64,000 nucleotides of DNA from Boesenbergia rotunda (taxonomy: Eukaryota; Streptophyta; Magnoliopsida; Zingiberales; Zingiberaceae): positions 510,269 to 574,268 of the forward strand of contig JAGFNQ010001195.1 of the NCBI GenBank assembly GCA_024364735.1, given 5' to 3'. Positions 22,482 to 33,965 of this stretch are shown here, piece after piece. The position numbers and the translations under genes are program-made. How positions within the stretch are numbered: position 1 is the stretch's first letter; each line of letters opens with the position of its first letter. Under the pieces are notes generated by a model that was not told where the DNA came from, ran no database searches, and saw only the letters and a program-made list of their open reading frames with translations.

Positions 22482-22487
22482 AAAATT

Positions 22488-23827
22488 TGACGGACCCAAA
22501 ATATACTGTCACGAATGTGGGTCTACCAAATTTAGAAATGAATGATAGCTGGAAACCCTTTTACAATCAAAGAATAAAAGCGTAGTAAAGGGGTCACAGG
22601 TCGTATTTTTCCTAGCGACTAGTTGACGTTGTGTGATTCGCGCTTGTATTTAGGTGTCGTTGATATTTCGGGTTTCAAATTAAATCTGGGTTTTGGGTTG
22701 CAATCAAGAATGAAAACTTAATGAGAGGCAAGAAAACTTAACTCGATGAACCAAACAAGGGAAATGCACTTTATGACTTAACCAATGAGAAGCTACTCAA
22801 CCAAGGCCACTTAGCTAAATTTAGGAAACAAATCCGAATTTAATGGCAGCCCAAATGTTGAGTAAGCGAATTAGAACTAGGCTGAAATTTCCGATTGGAG
22901 CTACTGCCAAACACTGATCTTGATACAAAATGGAAGAAGTGAACAACCTTGATACTCAAAGAAATAAACTCTTGTGCCAAAACTGATAAGGAGTACCAAC
23001 ATTAATACTAACAACTCTAAGATGAAAACAATCGACTAGGCATTGAAAACCTTGCTATCAGTGAAAACCCTTGAAGAATTGAATGGACAAAATTTCGACC
23101 AAGGATGCATAACTTCAGAAATGGAGCTTGACAGCAGGACTTCAGACATACTTATATGCAGCTTGACCGCAGGAATTCAGACATGGAACTCAGAAATTTA
23201 ACCACAGATGGAATGCACAAATCAAGCAAAACAAACTCAAATTCAAAACAACCATCTAATGTTTCAGAAATGATGCAGAGAACTAATACTCATTGACACA
23301 TAACTCAGCAGCTTATCAACTCCCAATTGCAGAAATAACTAAACTGTGCAGAAATGGAGTCTGCTGCGTGATCTGCTCAAAAGTGCAGAAATAAAAACTG
23401 AATATGAATCACAACTTCGATCACAGGCATCAGCAACTATTTGTTATCTAATATCCTAGGAATTGAACTAAACACGAACTGAACTCGATTGAATTTGCAA
23501 AACTGGAATCCAAGTTGGCACGCATGAACAGAAATTCAGAAACGCTAACAGGAATTAGCACGCAAGAAATGGACAAAGTAATAAGCTGTAAATTGAAGCT
23601 TTTGTGCACTAACTAACTCACTAACTAATTTACTTACTGAATTGAACTTAACTACTGCAAAAACCATTCAAAACAAAATTACAGCAGCTGAATAGAAATC
23701 AGAAACAGAAATGAGATGCAGAAATGAAATTACAGCTAATAAACGAAGTTAAACAAGCCTCAATCCCTCATCTCAGCTCACGAATCCTTGCTGTCACTCA
23801 AGGATGAGCCTCCAATTGAGATAGAAA
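22488..23827 (-). repeat. 5' LTR of B, inner part
   Basis: It begins TGACGGACCC. The segment is interrupted at 23827 by element D, and the AGAAA duplication occupies 23823-23827. The first 165 bp differ markedly from 13897-14060, and the rest is about 99 percent identical to the 3' LTR. Confidence 0.9.
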
Positions 23828-25428
23828 TGTGAGACCGGTGCCGTCGATAGAGGGGGGGTGAATATCGATCGCTAAAAACCTTCGTGAAACTATCGTAATA
23901 CTATGGTTCGTTCTAAACTCAAAGCGTTAGTGCAGCGGAAGATAAATAAAGAATAAAACAAAAGCAATACACAATGACACGCGGGATTTATTTACTTGGT
24001 TCCCGACCTCCCTAGGTCAGTACGTCCAAGGCCTATGTAATCGGCGTGAGTCCACTATTGGTCTCCTTTTCGGAATTTCCGGAGGCGGAGAAAACCCGTC
24101 TTACAGTTGATTTACAAATAGAAAGATAGATAAAATGAATTGCAGAATGTAAATCAAACCAAAACTATTTGTGTCGAAGCGTTAGCCGATCTGGACCTCC
24201 GAAGTGCCGCGCACCTCCTCCTGGAGCCTCCCGGTCGTATAGCCTCGTCTTTAGCGTGTTGTCGTTGGTCAGAATGATTAGAACGGTACTTAGCAGTTGT
24301 ATCTGAAGCAGAGGGGTCGAAGCCCCTTATATAGGCCTCCTGGGGGCGCCCTGGACGCTGGGGGCGCCCCGATAAACCCGGTCAACACTTATCCTTGCGC
24401 CGACCTCGCCGCAGCTGATAAGACTTTTGACCAGGGCGCCCCGGATGCTCAGGGCGCCCTCATGATGGCTTATCTGTGTTTTGGGTTCGAAACTGCAAAT
24501 ACAGCTTTGAACCAGGGCGCCTCGGACGCTCAGGGCGCCCTGCTTGACACCTGTTCTGCCTGCTTCATCATAACTGCTTTTTTACCTTTGGCTCAGGGCG
24601 CCCTGGCTGTTCAGGGTGCCCTGGCTGTTCAGGGCACCCTCCCTGATGGGGGCGCCCTGCTTCAGGGCATCCAGCCCTTATTCCGCTTGCTTTGTCTTCC
24701 AATCTTGGTACCTGCAAGATACACAAACACAAAGCATATATACATATAATATTGGTCTTAAGGACTTGATTCTAACTTTGGATCTCCACGAAACCCTAGG
24801 TCGAACCGGCACGAGTTCCTATCCCCGAGAACTCGCCCTTCACCTACTCCTTTCAGGAGACGGTTGCCACCCAGTCCTTCGGATGAACTTTTGCTTAGCC
24901 TCCGATTACTCCGGATCTCGAGACGCCCACACCCTGACCCGTCTCTACTCCTGTCCTTAGTCATCGCTCAGCTAAGCTGCTTAGTCCCTCGGACCAAGTC
25001 TTCATTTCCTAGCCATCCTTCGCCAGGTGCCTAGCAGCCCTTCGCTAAGTCTTTGTTACCAAGCGGTCCTTCGCCTGGTGCCTAGCAATCCTTCGCTAGG
25101 TCTTCTATACTTAGCAGCCCTTCGCTAGGTGCCTAGCAGCCCTTCGCTAGGTCTTAAGGTTACGATACCTAGCAGCCCTTCGCTAGGTGCCTAGCAGGCC
25201 CTTCGCGAGGTCTTGAGGTTTCGATACCTAGCAACCCTTCGCTAGGTGCCTAGCAGCCCTTCGCTAGGTCTTTAGGGTTCCGATGCCTAGATTAACTAGG
25301 ACTTTTCTTCTGCTAAGGTTACTTCTCTTTTGCTCCCCTTTGTCTGTTCAATATATCACTGACTTAAGTGAATTGTCAAACATTAAAACACTTAAAGAGG
25401 AACATCATTGATGCAACTTGCACCAACA
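23828..25428 (-). repeat. 3' LTR of D
   Basis: 1601 bp. On the minus strand it carries the CCTAGC/GCTAGG hairpin array (+ strand 25010-25290), the GGGCGCCC array (24345-24670), the TATA box (+ strand TTATATA at 24327-24333) and the C tract beside the GGTCTCACA end. The + strand open frame at 24297-24749 is produced by the repeats and is not treated as a gene. Confidence 0.95.
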
Positions 25429-28333
25429 ATCTCCCCCTTTTTGATGTTTGACAATACCTTAAGTTAGATTGGTTAAAGGGGCTAACTCACTATCCTTAGG
25501 ATAAAAAAACAAGAAAAAAATTGATCTTTGGAAAAAAATTTCTAGAATTTTTCTAACTTAAGCACACATCTCTCCCCCTTTGTCACACATCAAAAAGTAA
25601 AATACTTGCACCAACATTAAAAACCTTTGGTTCTTTGTGAAAATACTTAGTGCAAAAATTTTTGAAAGCATTGTATTTTGAATAATATATTGCAAAAATT
25701 ATGTAATTTTTGAAAAAATATAAGTACCTTTGAAAATATATTGATTTTTGTGAATAATTAAGTACTTTTGGAAAATGCATAACTTTTGAAAGAATGTTAT
25801 TTTGGAAAATATAAATGTTATGCCTATTTTGCAAGTACTGACTGTGTTTCGAAAATAAGTGTTTCATGAAACATAATATTTTTCAAGGTCAAGAAAAAAA
25901 TGATAGTACTTTTGAAAGAATATTTGGCTTTGAAAGACATAAGTACTTTTGAAAACATAATATTTGACATCACTTGGTTAATTTTCCACTCTGACACTAT
26001 CCTGGGAACCCTTGTTGACTACAAGGACATTTTCCTAAGTGTCCTGGAAGTTTTCCAACCCAAGTAAATATTGAAAAAAATTTCATAAATCACAGAATAA
26101 TAGGATGTAAGTTAATTTTGAAAAATGTAAATAAAAAATGATTAACAGGTATACATGCTTTCAATAAGATTAAGAGAGTGTAACAAGATAGAATTTGTTT
26201 GATGTAGTTAATATAGAAAAAAAAAGATTTTAAAGTGATAATACTTGATTTGGTTTATCTTTCAGTCTGACACAATCATAGGAAACCTTGTTGACTACAA
26301 GGATATTTTCCTAAGTGTCCTGGAAGATTTTCCAAACTCAAGATATTATTTTAAATTGAAAAAAAAAACCAAATGAATTTTTGAAAATAAATTTTTTTAA
26401 AAAAAAATTGATAGCATTTTAAAATAATACTTATATTTTCAACAGGATTTGAAAATACCGCGCATGAAAACATTTGAAATATTTAATAATTCTTTTAATC
26501 TGACCTCCCCCTAAACTTGACCCAGTCCCGGGAAGCTTGTTGACCACAAGTACTCTTCCTCTGAGTCTTAAGGTTTGATTCAGATCAAAAGAATAATAAT
26601 TTTCAAAATGATTTAAAACTTGTTAGACCCCCCCCCCTAAATTTGACACGTCCTAGGAGTCCTTGAAGATCATAAAGTGGACCTTTCCTCTGTGTCTTTA
26701 GGGTTTATCAAAGTCAAAGAACCGATAATTTTGAAAACATATGTAATGCAAATTAAGGTGCAGTTTTCGAAAAATATTTTTAATAAAAAGAACAAAAACA
26801 CTCCCCCTGCATCCAACACCGTTTGACTCTATCTAAGTGCCTTAAGGAACTTTAGTGTTTTCCTAAGAGGCTTGTGTCTAATTGAGTGAGTCAAACAAAT
26901 TTTTGAAAAGATATATTTTTGAAAAATGTATAATATATATAATCAAACAGACAAGCATGAATTCCATAAAAACATTATTATGTTGAAGCACTATTTTGAA
27001 AATATATTTTTATGAAAATATTCTAATAATTTTGAAAAACAATTTTGAAAAATATTTTTCAATTCATTAGTCCTTAACATCTCACCCATTTTAGATGTAT
27101 CAATACAACAAGCATAGTTGCCTTATATGTGTATTGTGAGATGCTTGATTTATTTTTCTTAATTTATTAACTCTAAGAATTAATTGAAGCTTGTGTTAGA
27201 TTTGAATTTAACAAAGAATAATTTGAATTTGAAATTCAAAAATTAGCTTCCAGGTCTTGGCGAGGCACTAGGCCTTCTTTGGCCGTAGCCTTATGGGATC
27301 ATCCACCCTTTCCTTGACAAAGCCGTTTAATGAAGTTTCATTTTCAAAATTAATCTTTGAAAAAGTTCTGGTCTAACTAGTTTGGGTTTTGGATCGGTAG
27401 CTTCGGCTAGTTTCACCAGTCTAAAGAGACCAAGTGAACTTGATCTTATTAGAATTGGCTTCCCTAACGTACTATCATCTCACCGCCACCCAATACTAGG
27501 TTGATCAAGTTTCAATTATTCTTTTTCCTATAGCCGTTCTAATATATGCATAAAATTTAAATATGCATGACATGTCATATATTTTAAAAGAATAGCAAAT
27601 GCATGTCATGGCAATTATGCATGAGTCAAACAAGTCCAAAGCATTTTATTTAAGTTTCTAAAATATATCAAATTCTCGATTTGATACATGTCGAGTGAAT
27701 CCGCGAATATGTCAACCCACTTTGACATATTTAATGTTATTAATTTTAATTATTACACTTTGGGTAAAATTTTACTTTAGTTTGAGTTTATGTTATTTAA
27801 GATTTTAGTTGGATTCAGGTTAATTACGAATTAATTGAGGTTGAATTAATTAGAAATTAATTGAGTAGGATTTAATTGAAGTTATAATTTTACTTCAACT
27901 TAATTTTACTTTTAATTTGAATTAAATTGAATTAATTAAGATTTAATTTATGTTTAATTTGAATTTAATTGAATTATTAGAATTAATTCGAATTTATTTG
28001 AACTTAATTGAATTATTTAAGATTTAATTAATTAATTTGAATTAATTTGAATTTGAATTATTAAGAATTAATTAATGTGAACTTGAATTATTAAGAATTA
28101 ATTAATTTGAATTTGAATTATTAAGAATTAATTAATTTGAATTTGAATTATTAAAAAGATTTAATTTGAATTTAATTAAGATTTAATTTAATTAAGATTT
28201 AATTTCAATTTAATTAAGATTTAATTTGAATTTAATTAAGATTTAATTTGAATTTAATTAAGATTTAATTTAATTAAGATTTAATTTGAATTTAATTAAG
28301 ATTTAATTAAGAATTATAATGATTAATTAATAA
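25429..28333 (-). other. AT-rich non-coding 3' region of D with degenerate repeats
   Basis: The polypurine tract (minus CATCAAAAAGGGGGAGAT) lies at 25429-25446. Between 25980 and 26890 a unit of about 70 bp recurs at least five times (near 25991, 26266, 26517, 26641, 26820), separated by AT-rich DNA. The first three copies contain an inverted repeat CTTGT-tgact-ACAAG followed by TCCTaaGTGTC-like sequence. No ORF is supported. Confidence 0.65.
27725..28325. repeat. Low-complexity AT-rich tract (AATTTAATTAAGATTT)n
   Basis: About 600 bp built of AATTTGAATT, TTAATTAAGATT and GAATTAATTAATTTG units with almost no cytosine on the + strand. It directly follows the stop of the D ORF. Confidence 0.9.
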
Positions 28334-29458
28334 TTATGGGTCTAAATTCATCATTTTCATTATTTCAAAAATTTCTTCTTCATTTTTATCTTTCTTTTCA
28401 AGTTTTTCTAATAATTTTGATTTATTTGGATTTTTGTAATTTTGATTAACTATGGCTTTTATCTTAGATAGTTCTATATCCTCCTCAAGACTAGGTCTTT
28501 CAATATCCTTACAGTAGGTGGAGTAATTTGGGCCACTAATTAAGGTTTTGTAATAATCTTCAATATTATCTATAATTAAATTATTATCTAGGAGAAAATT
28601 ATCCTCAGATATATTTTCAACATTAATCTCTAGATTATCTTTAAGATTTCCATAATTAATTTCTGAATTAATCTTGAGATTTTCAGAATTAATTTCTGAA
28701 TTATCCTTAAGATATTCAAATTTGAATTTGGATTTATCTTTAGGATTTTCAAATTTGAATTTGGAATTATCCATAGAATTTTCAAATTTGAATTTCGAAT
28801 TATCCTTAGGATTAATTTTGTCTGAATTAAGATTATCAGAATTAATTTTATCAGACAAATTACCAGGATTAATTTTATCAGATAAATTATCAGTATTAAT
28901 TTTATCAGATAAATTATCAAGATTAATTTTATCAGATAAATTATCAGAATTAATTTTAGCAGATAAATTATCAGGATTAATTGTATCAGATGAATTATCA
29001 GGATTAATTGTATCAGATGAATTATCAGGATTAATTGTATCAGATAAATTAACAGAATTAATTTTATCAATTTCTGAGTTGATATTCTGAATTAAACAAT
29101 TAATTTCTGATATTTTGGTCATATTCACGTTTTGTAATTTAACATGCAAAAAGTTAATTTTCCTATGCAGTAAATCTATTTTATCAGAAAAATTAACTAT
29201 TTTATCACATGACAGTGCAGGAACTTGTAAAATTTTTGGAACATAAATTTTTCGTACCTTTGCCGGACATTGGTTTTTGTAGTGTCCGAATTTTTCGCAC
29301 TTGAAGCATCTGATATGACTTTTGTCCCTCCGGTTTCCTGGCGCTGGTGCCTCCTTCGCCGCCGGTGATGAACGATTTTTATGAGTAGGGCACTGATTTT
29401 TATAGTGCCCTCTCTCCCTGCATGTGAAACAAATAATATGCAACTTAAAATTTGACAT
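28334..29458 (-). CDS. D-encoded zinc-knuckle and repeat protein (gag derivative)
   Basis: 374 residues from the first in-frame ATG after the primer site. Two CCHC zinc knuckles come at the very start (CFTCRERGHYKNQC, residues about 10-23, and CFKCEKFGHYKNQC, residues about 49-62), then a short helical part, then at residues about 130-210 a 9-residue tandem repeat (NLSDKINPD type). A second repeat set rich in FKFEN and INSEN follows. The tail from about 300 (DYYKTLISGPNYSTY) is charged and probably helical. The capsid domain that normally precedes gag zinc knuckles is absent. The frame is intact, unlike most others here, fitting the young age of D. It may bind the element's RNA; this is inferred only from the knuckles. 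Confidence 0.6.
   Translation of the reverse strand: MSNFKLHIICFTCRERGHYKNQCPTHKNRSSPAAKEAPAPGNRRDKSHIRCFKCEKFGHYKNQCPAKVRKIYVPKILQVPALSCDKIVNFSDKIDLLHRKINFLHVKLQNVNMTKISEINCLIQNINSEIDKINSVNLSDTINPDNSSDTINPDNSSDTINPDNLSAKINSDNLSDKINLDNLSDKINTDNLSDKINPGNLSDKINSDNLNSDKINPKDNSKFKFENSMDNSKFKFENPKDKSKFKFEYLKDNSEINSENLKINSEINYGNLKDNLEINVENISEDNFLLDNNLIIDNIEDYYKTLISGPNYSTYCKDIERPSLEEDIELSKIKAIVNQNYKNPNKSKLLEKLEKKDKNEEEIFEIMKMMNLDP
28800..29075. repeat. 27-bp coding minisatellite in D ORF
   Basis: About nine or ten units of the type ATTATCAGGATTAATTTTAT plus CAGATAA on the + strand, encoding NLSDKINPD-like repeats on the minus strand. The + strand is also open here only because of the repeat's period. 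Confidence 0.95.
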
Positions 29459-29549
29459 AAAAAAAATTATACCTGATTCACCCCTGGGCTCCCCCTCAAC
29501 TCCTGGCGTCTTTGCTCCGTCGGCGGTTAGTCCGGTGAAAAGCGGCTCG

Positions 29550-29561
29550 GCTATGATACCA
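29550..29561 (-). other. Primer binding site of D (initiator Met tRNA type)
   Basis: The minus strand reads TGGTATCATAGC, one base from TGGTATCAGAGC, two bases from the 5' LTR end. Confidence 0.85.
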
Positions 29562-29563
29562 CT

Positions 29564-31161
29564 TGTGAGACCGGTGCCGTCGATAGGGGGGGTGAATATC
29601 GATCGCGAAAAACCTTCGTGAAACTTTCGTAATACTATGGTTCGTTCTAAACTCAAAGCGTTAGTGCAGCGGAAGATAATAAAGAATAAAACAAAAGCAA
29701 TACACAATGACACGCGGGATTTATTTACTTGGTTCCCGACCCCCCTGGGTCAGTACGTCCAAGGCCTATGTACTCGGCGTGAGTCCACTATTGGTCTCCT
29801 TTCCGAAATTTCCGGAGGCGGAGAAAACCCGTCTTACAGTTGATTTACAAATAGAAAGATAGATAAAATGAATTGCAGAATGTAAATCAAACCAAAACTA
29901 TTTGTGTCGAAGCGTTAGCCGATCTGGACCTCTGAAGTGCCGCGCACCTCCTCCTGGAGCCTCCCGGTCGTATAGCCTCGTCTTTAGCGTGTTGTCATTG
30001 GTCAGAATGATTAGAACGGTACTTAGTAGTTGTATCTGAAGCAGAGGGGTCGAAGCCCCTTATATAGGCCTCCTGGGGGCGCCCTGGACACTGGGGGCGC
30101 CCCGATAAACCCGGTCAACACTTATCCTTGCGCCGACCTCGCCGCAGCTGATAAGACTTTTGACCAGGGCGCCCCGGATGCTCAGGGCGCCCTCATGATG
30201 GCTTATCTGTGTTTTGGGTTCGAAACTGCAAATACAGCTTTGAACCAGGGCGCCTCGGACGCGCAGGGCGCCCTGCTTGACACCTATTCTGCCTGCTTCA
30301 TCATAACTGCTTTTTTACCTTTGGCTCAGGGCGCCCTGGCTGTTCAGGGCGCCCTGGTTGGTGAGGGCGCCCTCCCTGATGGGGGCGCCCTGCTTCAGGG
30401 CATCCAGCCCTTATTCCGCTTGCTTTGTCTTCCAATCTTGGTACCTGCAAGATACACAAACACAAAGCATATATACATATAATATTGGTCTTAAGGACTT
30501 GATTCTGACTTCGGATCTCCACGAAACCCTAGGTCAAACCGGCACGAGTTCCTATCCCCGAGAACTCGCCCTTCACCTACTCCTTTCAGGAGACGGTTGC
30601 CACCCAGTCCTTCGGATGGACTTTTGCTTAGCCTCCGATTACTCCGGATCTCGAGACGCCCACACCCTGACCCGTCTCTACTCCTGTCCTTAGTCATCGC
30701 TCAGCTAAGTTGCTTAGTCCCTCGGACCAAGTCTTCATTTCCTAGCCGTCCTTCGCCAGGTGCCTAGCAGCCCTTCGCTAGGTCTTTGTTACCAAGCGGT
30801 CCTTCGCCTGGTACCTAGCAATCCTTCGCTAGGTCTTCTATACCTAGAAGCCCTTCGCTAGGTGCCTAGCAGCCCTTCGCTAGGTCTTAAGGTTACGATA
30901 CCTAGCAGCCCTTCGCTAGGTGCCTAGCAGGCCCTTCGCTAGGTCTTGAGGTTTCGATACCTAGCAACCCTTCGCTAGGTGCCTAGCAGCCCTTCGCTAG
31001 GTCTTTAGGGTTCCGATGCCTAGATTAACTAGGACTTTTCTTCTGCTAAGGTTACTTCTCTTTTGCTCCCCTTTGTCTGTTCAATATATCACTGACTTAA
31101 GTGAATTGTCAAACATTAAAACACTTAAAGAGGCACATCATTTATGCAACTTGCACCAACA
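29564..31161 (-). repeat. 5' LTR of D
   Basis: 1598 bp, nearly identical to 23828-25428. The hairpin array occupies 30745-31022 and the GGGCGCCC array 30075-30405. TTATATA lies at 30060-30066 on the + strand. Confidence 0.95.
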
Positions 31162-32038
31162 AGAAACAATCCATACAAGAAAACTACAGCAACTGAATAA
31201 ATTCAGAAATGAGATGGCAGAAATGAAATTACAGCTACAACTTGAAAATTCACTAATTAAACTAAACCCCAATCCTTCTCCTTGCTGTCACTCAAGGAAG
31301 AGCATCGATTTGAGGTGGTCGCGCCTCCGATTGAAGAAAAAAATGAAGAAAAACGATGAACTAAGCTAAAAACGCGAAGAAGAAGCACTGTGCGGCGAAG
31401 ACGCGACGAAGGGGAAGCTGCGGCTAATTTTTCCTTAAGTAATAACCAACGGACGGCTCCGATTGAATTGAGAAAATCCAACGGCTGATCTTGCTCTGAT
31501 TTGAGCCAAACTTTAAGGATGATGATCAGGGGTCAGGATCTGCCTTGTGGTAGCTCGGATCCTCCAGATTTACAACGGATGGTCCAGATCAACTTAATCT
31601 TTGAATGGACGATCTAGAGCCCTCCGAGCTTGATCCAACGGTTGATTGAGCTCTGATTGGGATGAAACCTTCAGATCTTGATTAGAGTGCTTGATCAACC
31701 CTAACCCTAGCTCGGATTGCTTCAAATGGTCCCGGATGGCTCAAATCTAGCCGCTTTTGAATCGGACGGCCCAGATTTAATCATGATCTTGATAACTCGA
31801 TCCGGGTCACTTCCGACTCAAGTTTGACCCAATATGCCCTAGGTCCATGAACCTTTCATGCCTACAAAAATAGATCCAAAATTTAGTGGCCAATTAATCC
31901 AAATATGTATAAATTTATAATTAAGTCCAAAATGTGAGTAAGTTCTAAAACCTAGGGCAATTTCACAATTAAACAATAAAAACATAGGTCAAACATGGAT
32001 TTTAGCAATTAAAATAATCAATAAAATGGTGCTTATCA
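31162..32038 (-). repeat. 5' LTR of B, outer part
   Basis: It resumes after D with the AGAAA duplication and matches 15228-16103, ending GGTGCTTATCA at the B boundary. A small insertion (about 31586-31594) and scattered substitutions distinguish the two LTRs. Confidence 0.9.
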
Positions 32039-32043
32039 GCCAG

Positions 32044-32886
32044 CTGGAAGCTGGCGTGCGCATCTGAGGGACCATGGAGTACAGGGACGATAAGCTGATG
32101 GGCGCGGACTTCGAGGCATACGTGAAGGGTGGCATGGAGGCAAGCTGGAGGCTTGCGTGCGCATCCGAGGGACGAGGGCCGAAGATGAAGAGGGCGCGAA
32201 GGCAACAGTCGAGGCTGCGGAGGAGGAGTCAGTCGAGTCATGAGAGTACGAGTGCAGTGTGATTGTACTCGGGAAATCCTAGGGTTTGAGTGCGGAGTGG
32301 AATGTACTCAGGAAGGGTAACCTTAGGTGGGTGAGTAGACTAGTCGACTGGCCTGGGGGCAGTCGACTGAAGGAACTCACAGAAAGGTCTCAGCCCTGGG
32401 ACCAGTCGACTGCCCTGGTGGCTGGTGAGTTGGCTAAAATTCGAACGTTGGGGTGCAACGGTCGAATCTGGCTGGCACCAGTCAACTCCCTTGGGGGCAG
32501 TCGACTGGTAGCGAGAAATCAGCCCCGAGTCCTATTTAAAGAGGACTTTGTGGTGGCTGAGTTTCTTGATGAAACTCGCTTGGGTAAAGTGTGTTAGTAG
32601 TCTATTGTGATCAGAGGGCTTCCAAAGTGTTGTGGTGAGGTTTCTCCACCCACAAGGAGTGACAGATCTAGCCGGAGGTTATCCGGGGGTTGATCCACCG
32701 AAGGATTCTTGGATTAGTCACCCGACCGGAGTGGATACCAAGTAAATCATCGTTGTTAGCATTGGTTAGTATTGTTTTACTATTTTATTGTATATTCCGC
32801 TGCGCAAACTAACCGTGTAGGAAGAAGAGATTCGAAGAATCGCTATTCACCCCCCCCCTCTAGCGTATGGCAAGACGATCCTATCA
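32044..32886 (+). repeat. Second part of A's 3' LTR
   Basis: It resumes after the GCCAG duplication (32039-32043) and matches 9015-9924 to the CCTATCA end. The palindrome array (32341-32509) is shorter than in the 5' LTR, and TATTTAAAG lies at 32533-32541. Open frames in it mirror those of the 5' LTR and are not genes. Confidence 0.9.
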
Positions 32887-32891
32887 GCTGA

Positions 32892-32922
32892 TTCTTCAGA
32901 CGATGACACCGCGGCGGGTTGA
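32892..32922 (+). pseudogene. 3' end of ORF3 of K after element A
   Basis: When A and one GCTGA copy are removed, codon GA|T joins in frame and the protein ends ...ADSSDDDTAAG with TGA at 32920-32922. The acidic tail and prompt stop support the reconstruction and the 3' limit of ORF3. Confidence 0.7.
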
Positions 32923-33439
32923 TGCTATTGACTGTTATTATTTGTGCTTTGTGCGATATTTGACTGAGCTGTATTTGCCTTGACTCTTATGCTTGATGAT
33001 GCATCTGATATTTCGCATGTATCTCACATTTGCCTTATCTTGTTTTGACTTGTTGGCTTATGTGTGTGTTCACATGATTACTATCGTTATGTATGCCTTA
33101 TTACACATGATTATGCTATGCTCATGTCCATATGATACATATGTCTGTTTTGCCATGCCTTATCTTTGTCATATGTGTTCATATGTTTATCAAAATAAAT
33201 CAATCATACTTTTGTTGTTTTGGGATACCCCTAAGGTTGAGGGGAGTATGTTTAATCTTAACAACCCGTCTAGACCCTTTTCGATGTTCGACAAAGGGGG
33301 AGAGTGTGGTTAGTTAAGTTTGGGATGATAATATTGTAGGGGGAGGATCCTGATTCCCCTATGATTCTGAAATTTGAGAAAATTAATTAAGAATCCCTAA
33401 ACTTAAAATCGAATTGTCAAACAACAAAAAGGGGGAGAT
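32923..33439 (+). other. 3' untranslated region and polypurine tract of K
   Basis: Non-coding, with GGGGGAGAG and GGGGGAGGAT purine runs near 33295 and 33340 and the polypurine tract AAAAAGGGGGAGAT ending at 33438-33439. The last 200 bp are closely similar to 37885-38094, showing that two internal regions of the same family end here. Confidence 0.75.
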
Positions 33440-33544
33440 TGTTGATGCAGTCTGACCCTGATTATTGTTTTGGTGTTGACATCGATTTTAGTTTAGGTTG
33501 ATGATTATGATTATGATTAAGTCCTGATCGGGGATTAGGCATGG

Positions 33545-33965
33545 TATGGAAAATCCTAGCTTGGAGGGCTATGTGTTGGAAAATCCTAACCAGGAGGGTT
33601 AGGTGTGAAAAATCCAAGCTTGGAGGGCTAGGTGTGGAAAAGTCCTAACTCGGAAGGTTGGGTGAAAAGTCCTAGCTTGGAGGGCTAGGTGAAAAGTCCT
33701 AACTTGGAGGGTTTGGTGAAAAGTCCCAACTTGGAGGGTTAGGTGTGAAAAATCCTAGCTTGGAGGGCTAGGTGTGGAAAAGTACTAACTCGGAAGGTTG
33801 GGTGAAAAGTCCTAGCTTGGAGGGCTAGGTGAAAAGTCCTAACTTGGAGGGTTAGGTGAATAGTCCCAACTAGAGGGTTAGGTGAAAAATCCTGACTTGG
33901 AGGGTCAAGACCTAGCTTGGAGGGCTAGGTTGGATGAAATCCTAGCTTGGAGGGCTAGGTTTGAG
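33545..33965 (+). repeat. Covarying hairpin array (loop TTGGAGG) in K LTR
   Basis: About 15 units. Stems include CCTAGC/GCTAGG, CCTAAC/GTTAGG and CCTAAC/GTTGGG (a wobble pair), all around TTGGAGG or a near variant. Confidence 0.9.

Larger units (their letters stand above)
23828..31161 (-). mobile_element. Non-autonomous Sirevirus D, complete with two LTRs
   Basis: Flanked by AGAAA at 23823-23827 and 31162-31166. On the minus strand the LTRs run TGTTGGTGCA to GGTCTCACA (29564-31161 and 23828-25428). The primer site is at 29550-29561 and the polypurine tract at 25429-25446. It encodes only one short ORF with zinc knuckles and repeats. The two LTRs differ by few substitutions and small indels, so this is among the youngest insertions here. 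Confidence 0.95.
13897..32038 (-). mobile_element. Pol-less LTR retrotransposon B (LARD-like, tRNA-Asp primed)
   Basis: It begins TGACAGGCCC, ends GGTGCTTATCA and is flanked by GCCAG at 13892-13896 and 32039-32043. Orientation is minus. The primer site (22461-22481) is complementary to plant tRNA-Asp, which is typical of several Ty3/gypsy lineages such as Athila, and lies beside the right-hand LTR. Polypurine tracts lie beside the left one. The LTRs are about 2.2 kb. The only long ORF encodes a repeat-rich protein. No gag zinc knuckle, protease, reverse transcriptase or integrase was found, so it depends on a partner. Solo LTR C interrupts the ORF and element D interrupts the 5' LTR. Without insertions it is about 9.3 kb. 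Confidence 0.85.
8832..32886 (+). mobile_element. Non-autonomous Sirevirus A, itself split by elements B, C and D
   Basis: Flanked by the perfect 5-bp duplication GCTGA (8827-8831 and 32887-32891). The 5' LTR is 8832-9924, the primer site 9927-9938, a decayed gag 9992-11623, then non-coding DNA to a polypurine tract (13701-13713). The 3' LTR starts at 13714, is split at 13896 by element B and resumes at 32044-32886. No pol is present. With inner insertions removed the element is about 5.9 kb. It inserted into ORF3 of K: deleting it restores the frame across the junction. Confidence 0.9.

Noticed and set aside
24297..24749. GC-rich open frame of about 150 codons in the D LTRs, also at 30030-30482
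   Set aside because: It lies in both LTRs across the GGGCGCCC array. The frame is kept open by the repeats and starts near the TATA box. No domain seen.
28674..29090. Open frame on the + strand opposite the D ORF
   Set aside because: A by-product of the 27-bp repeat being open in several frames. The minus strand has the zinc knuckles.
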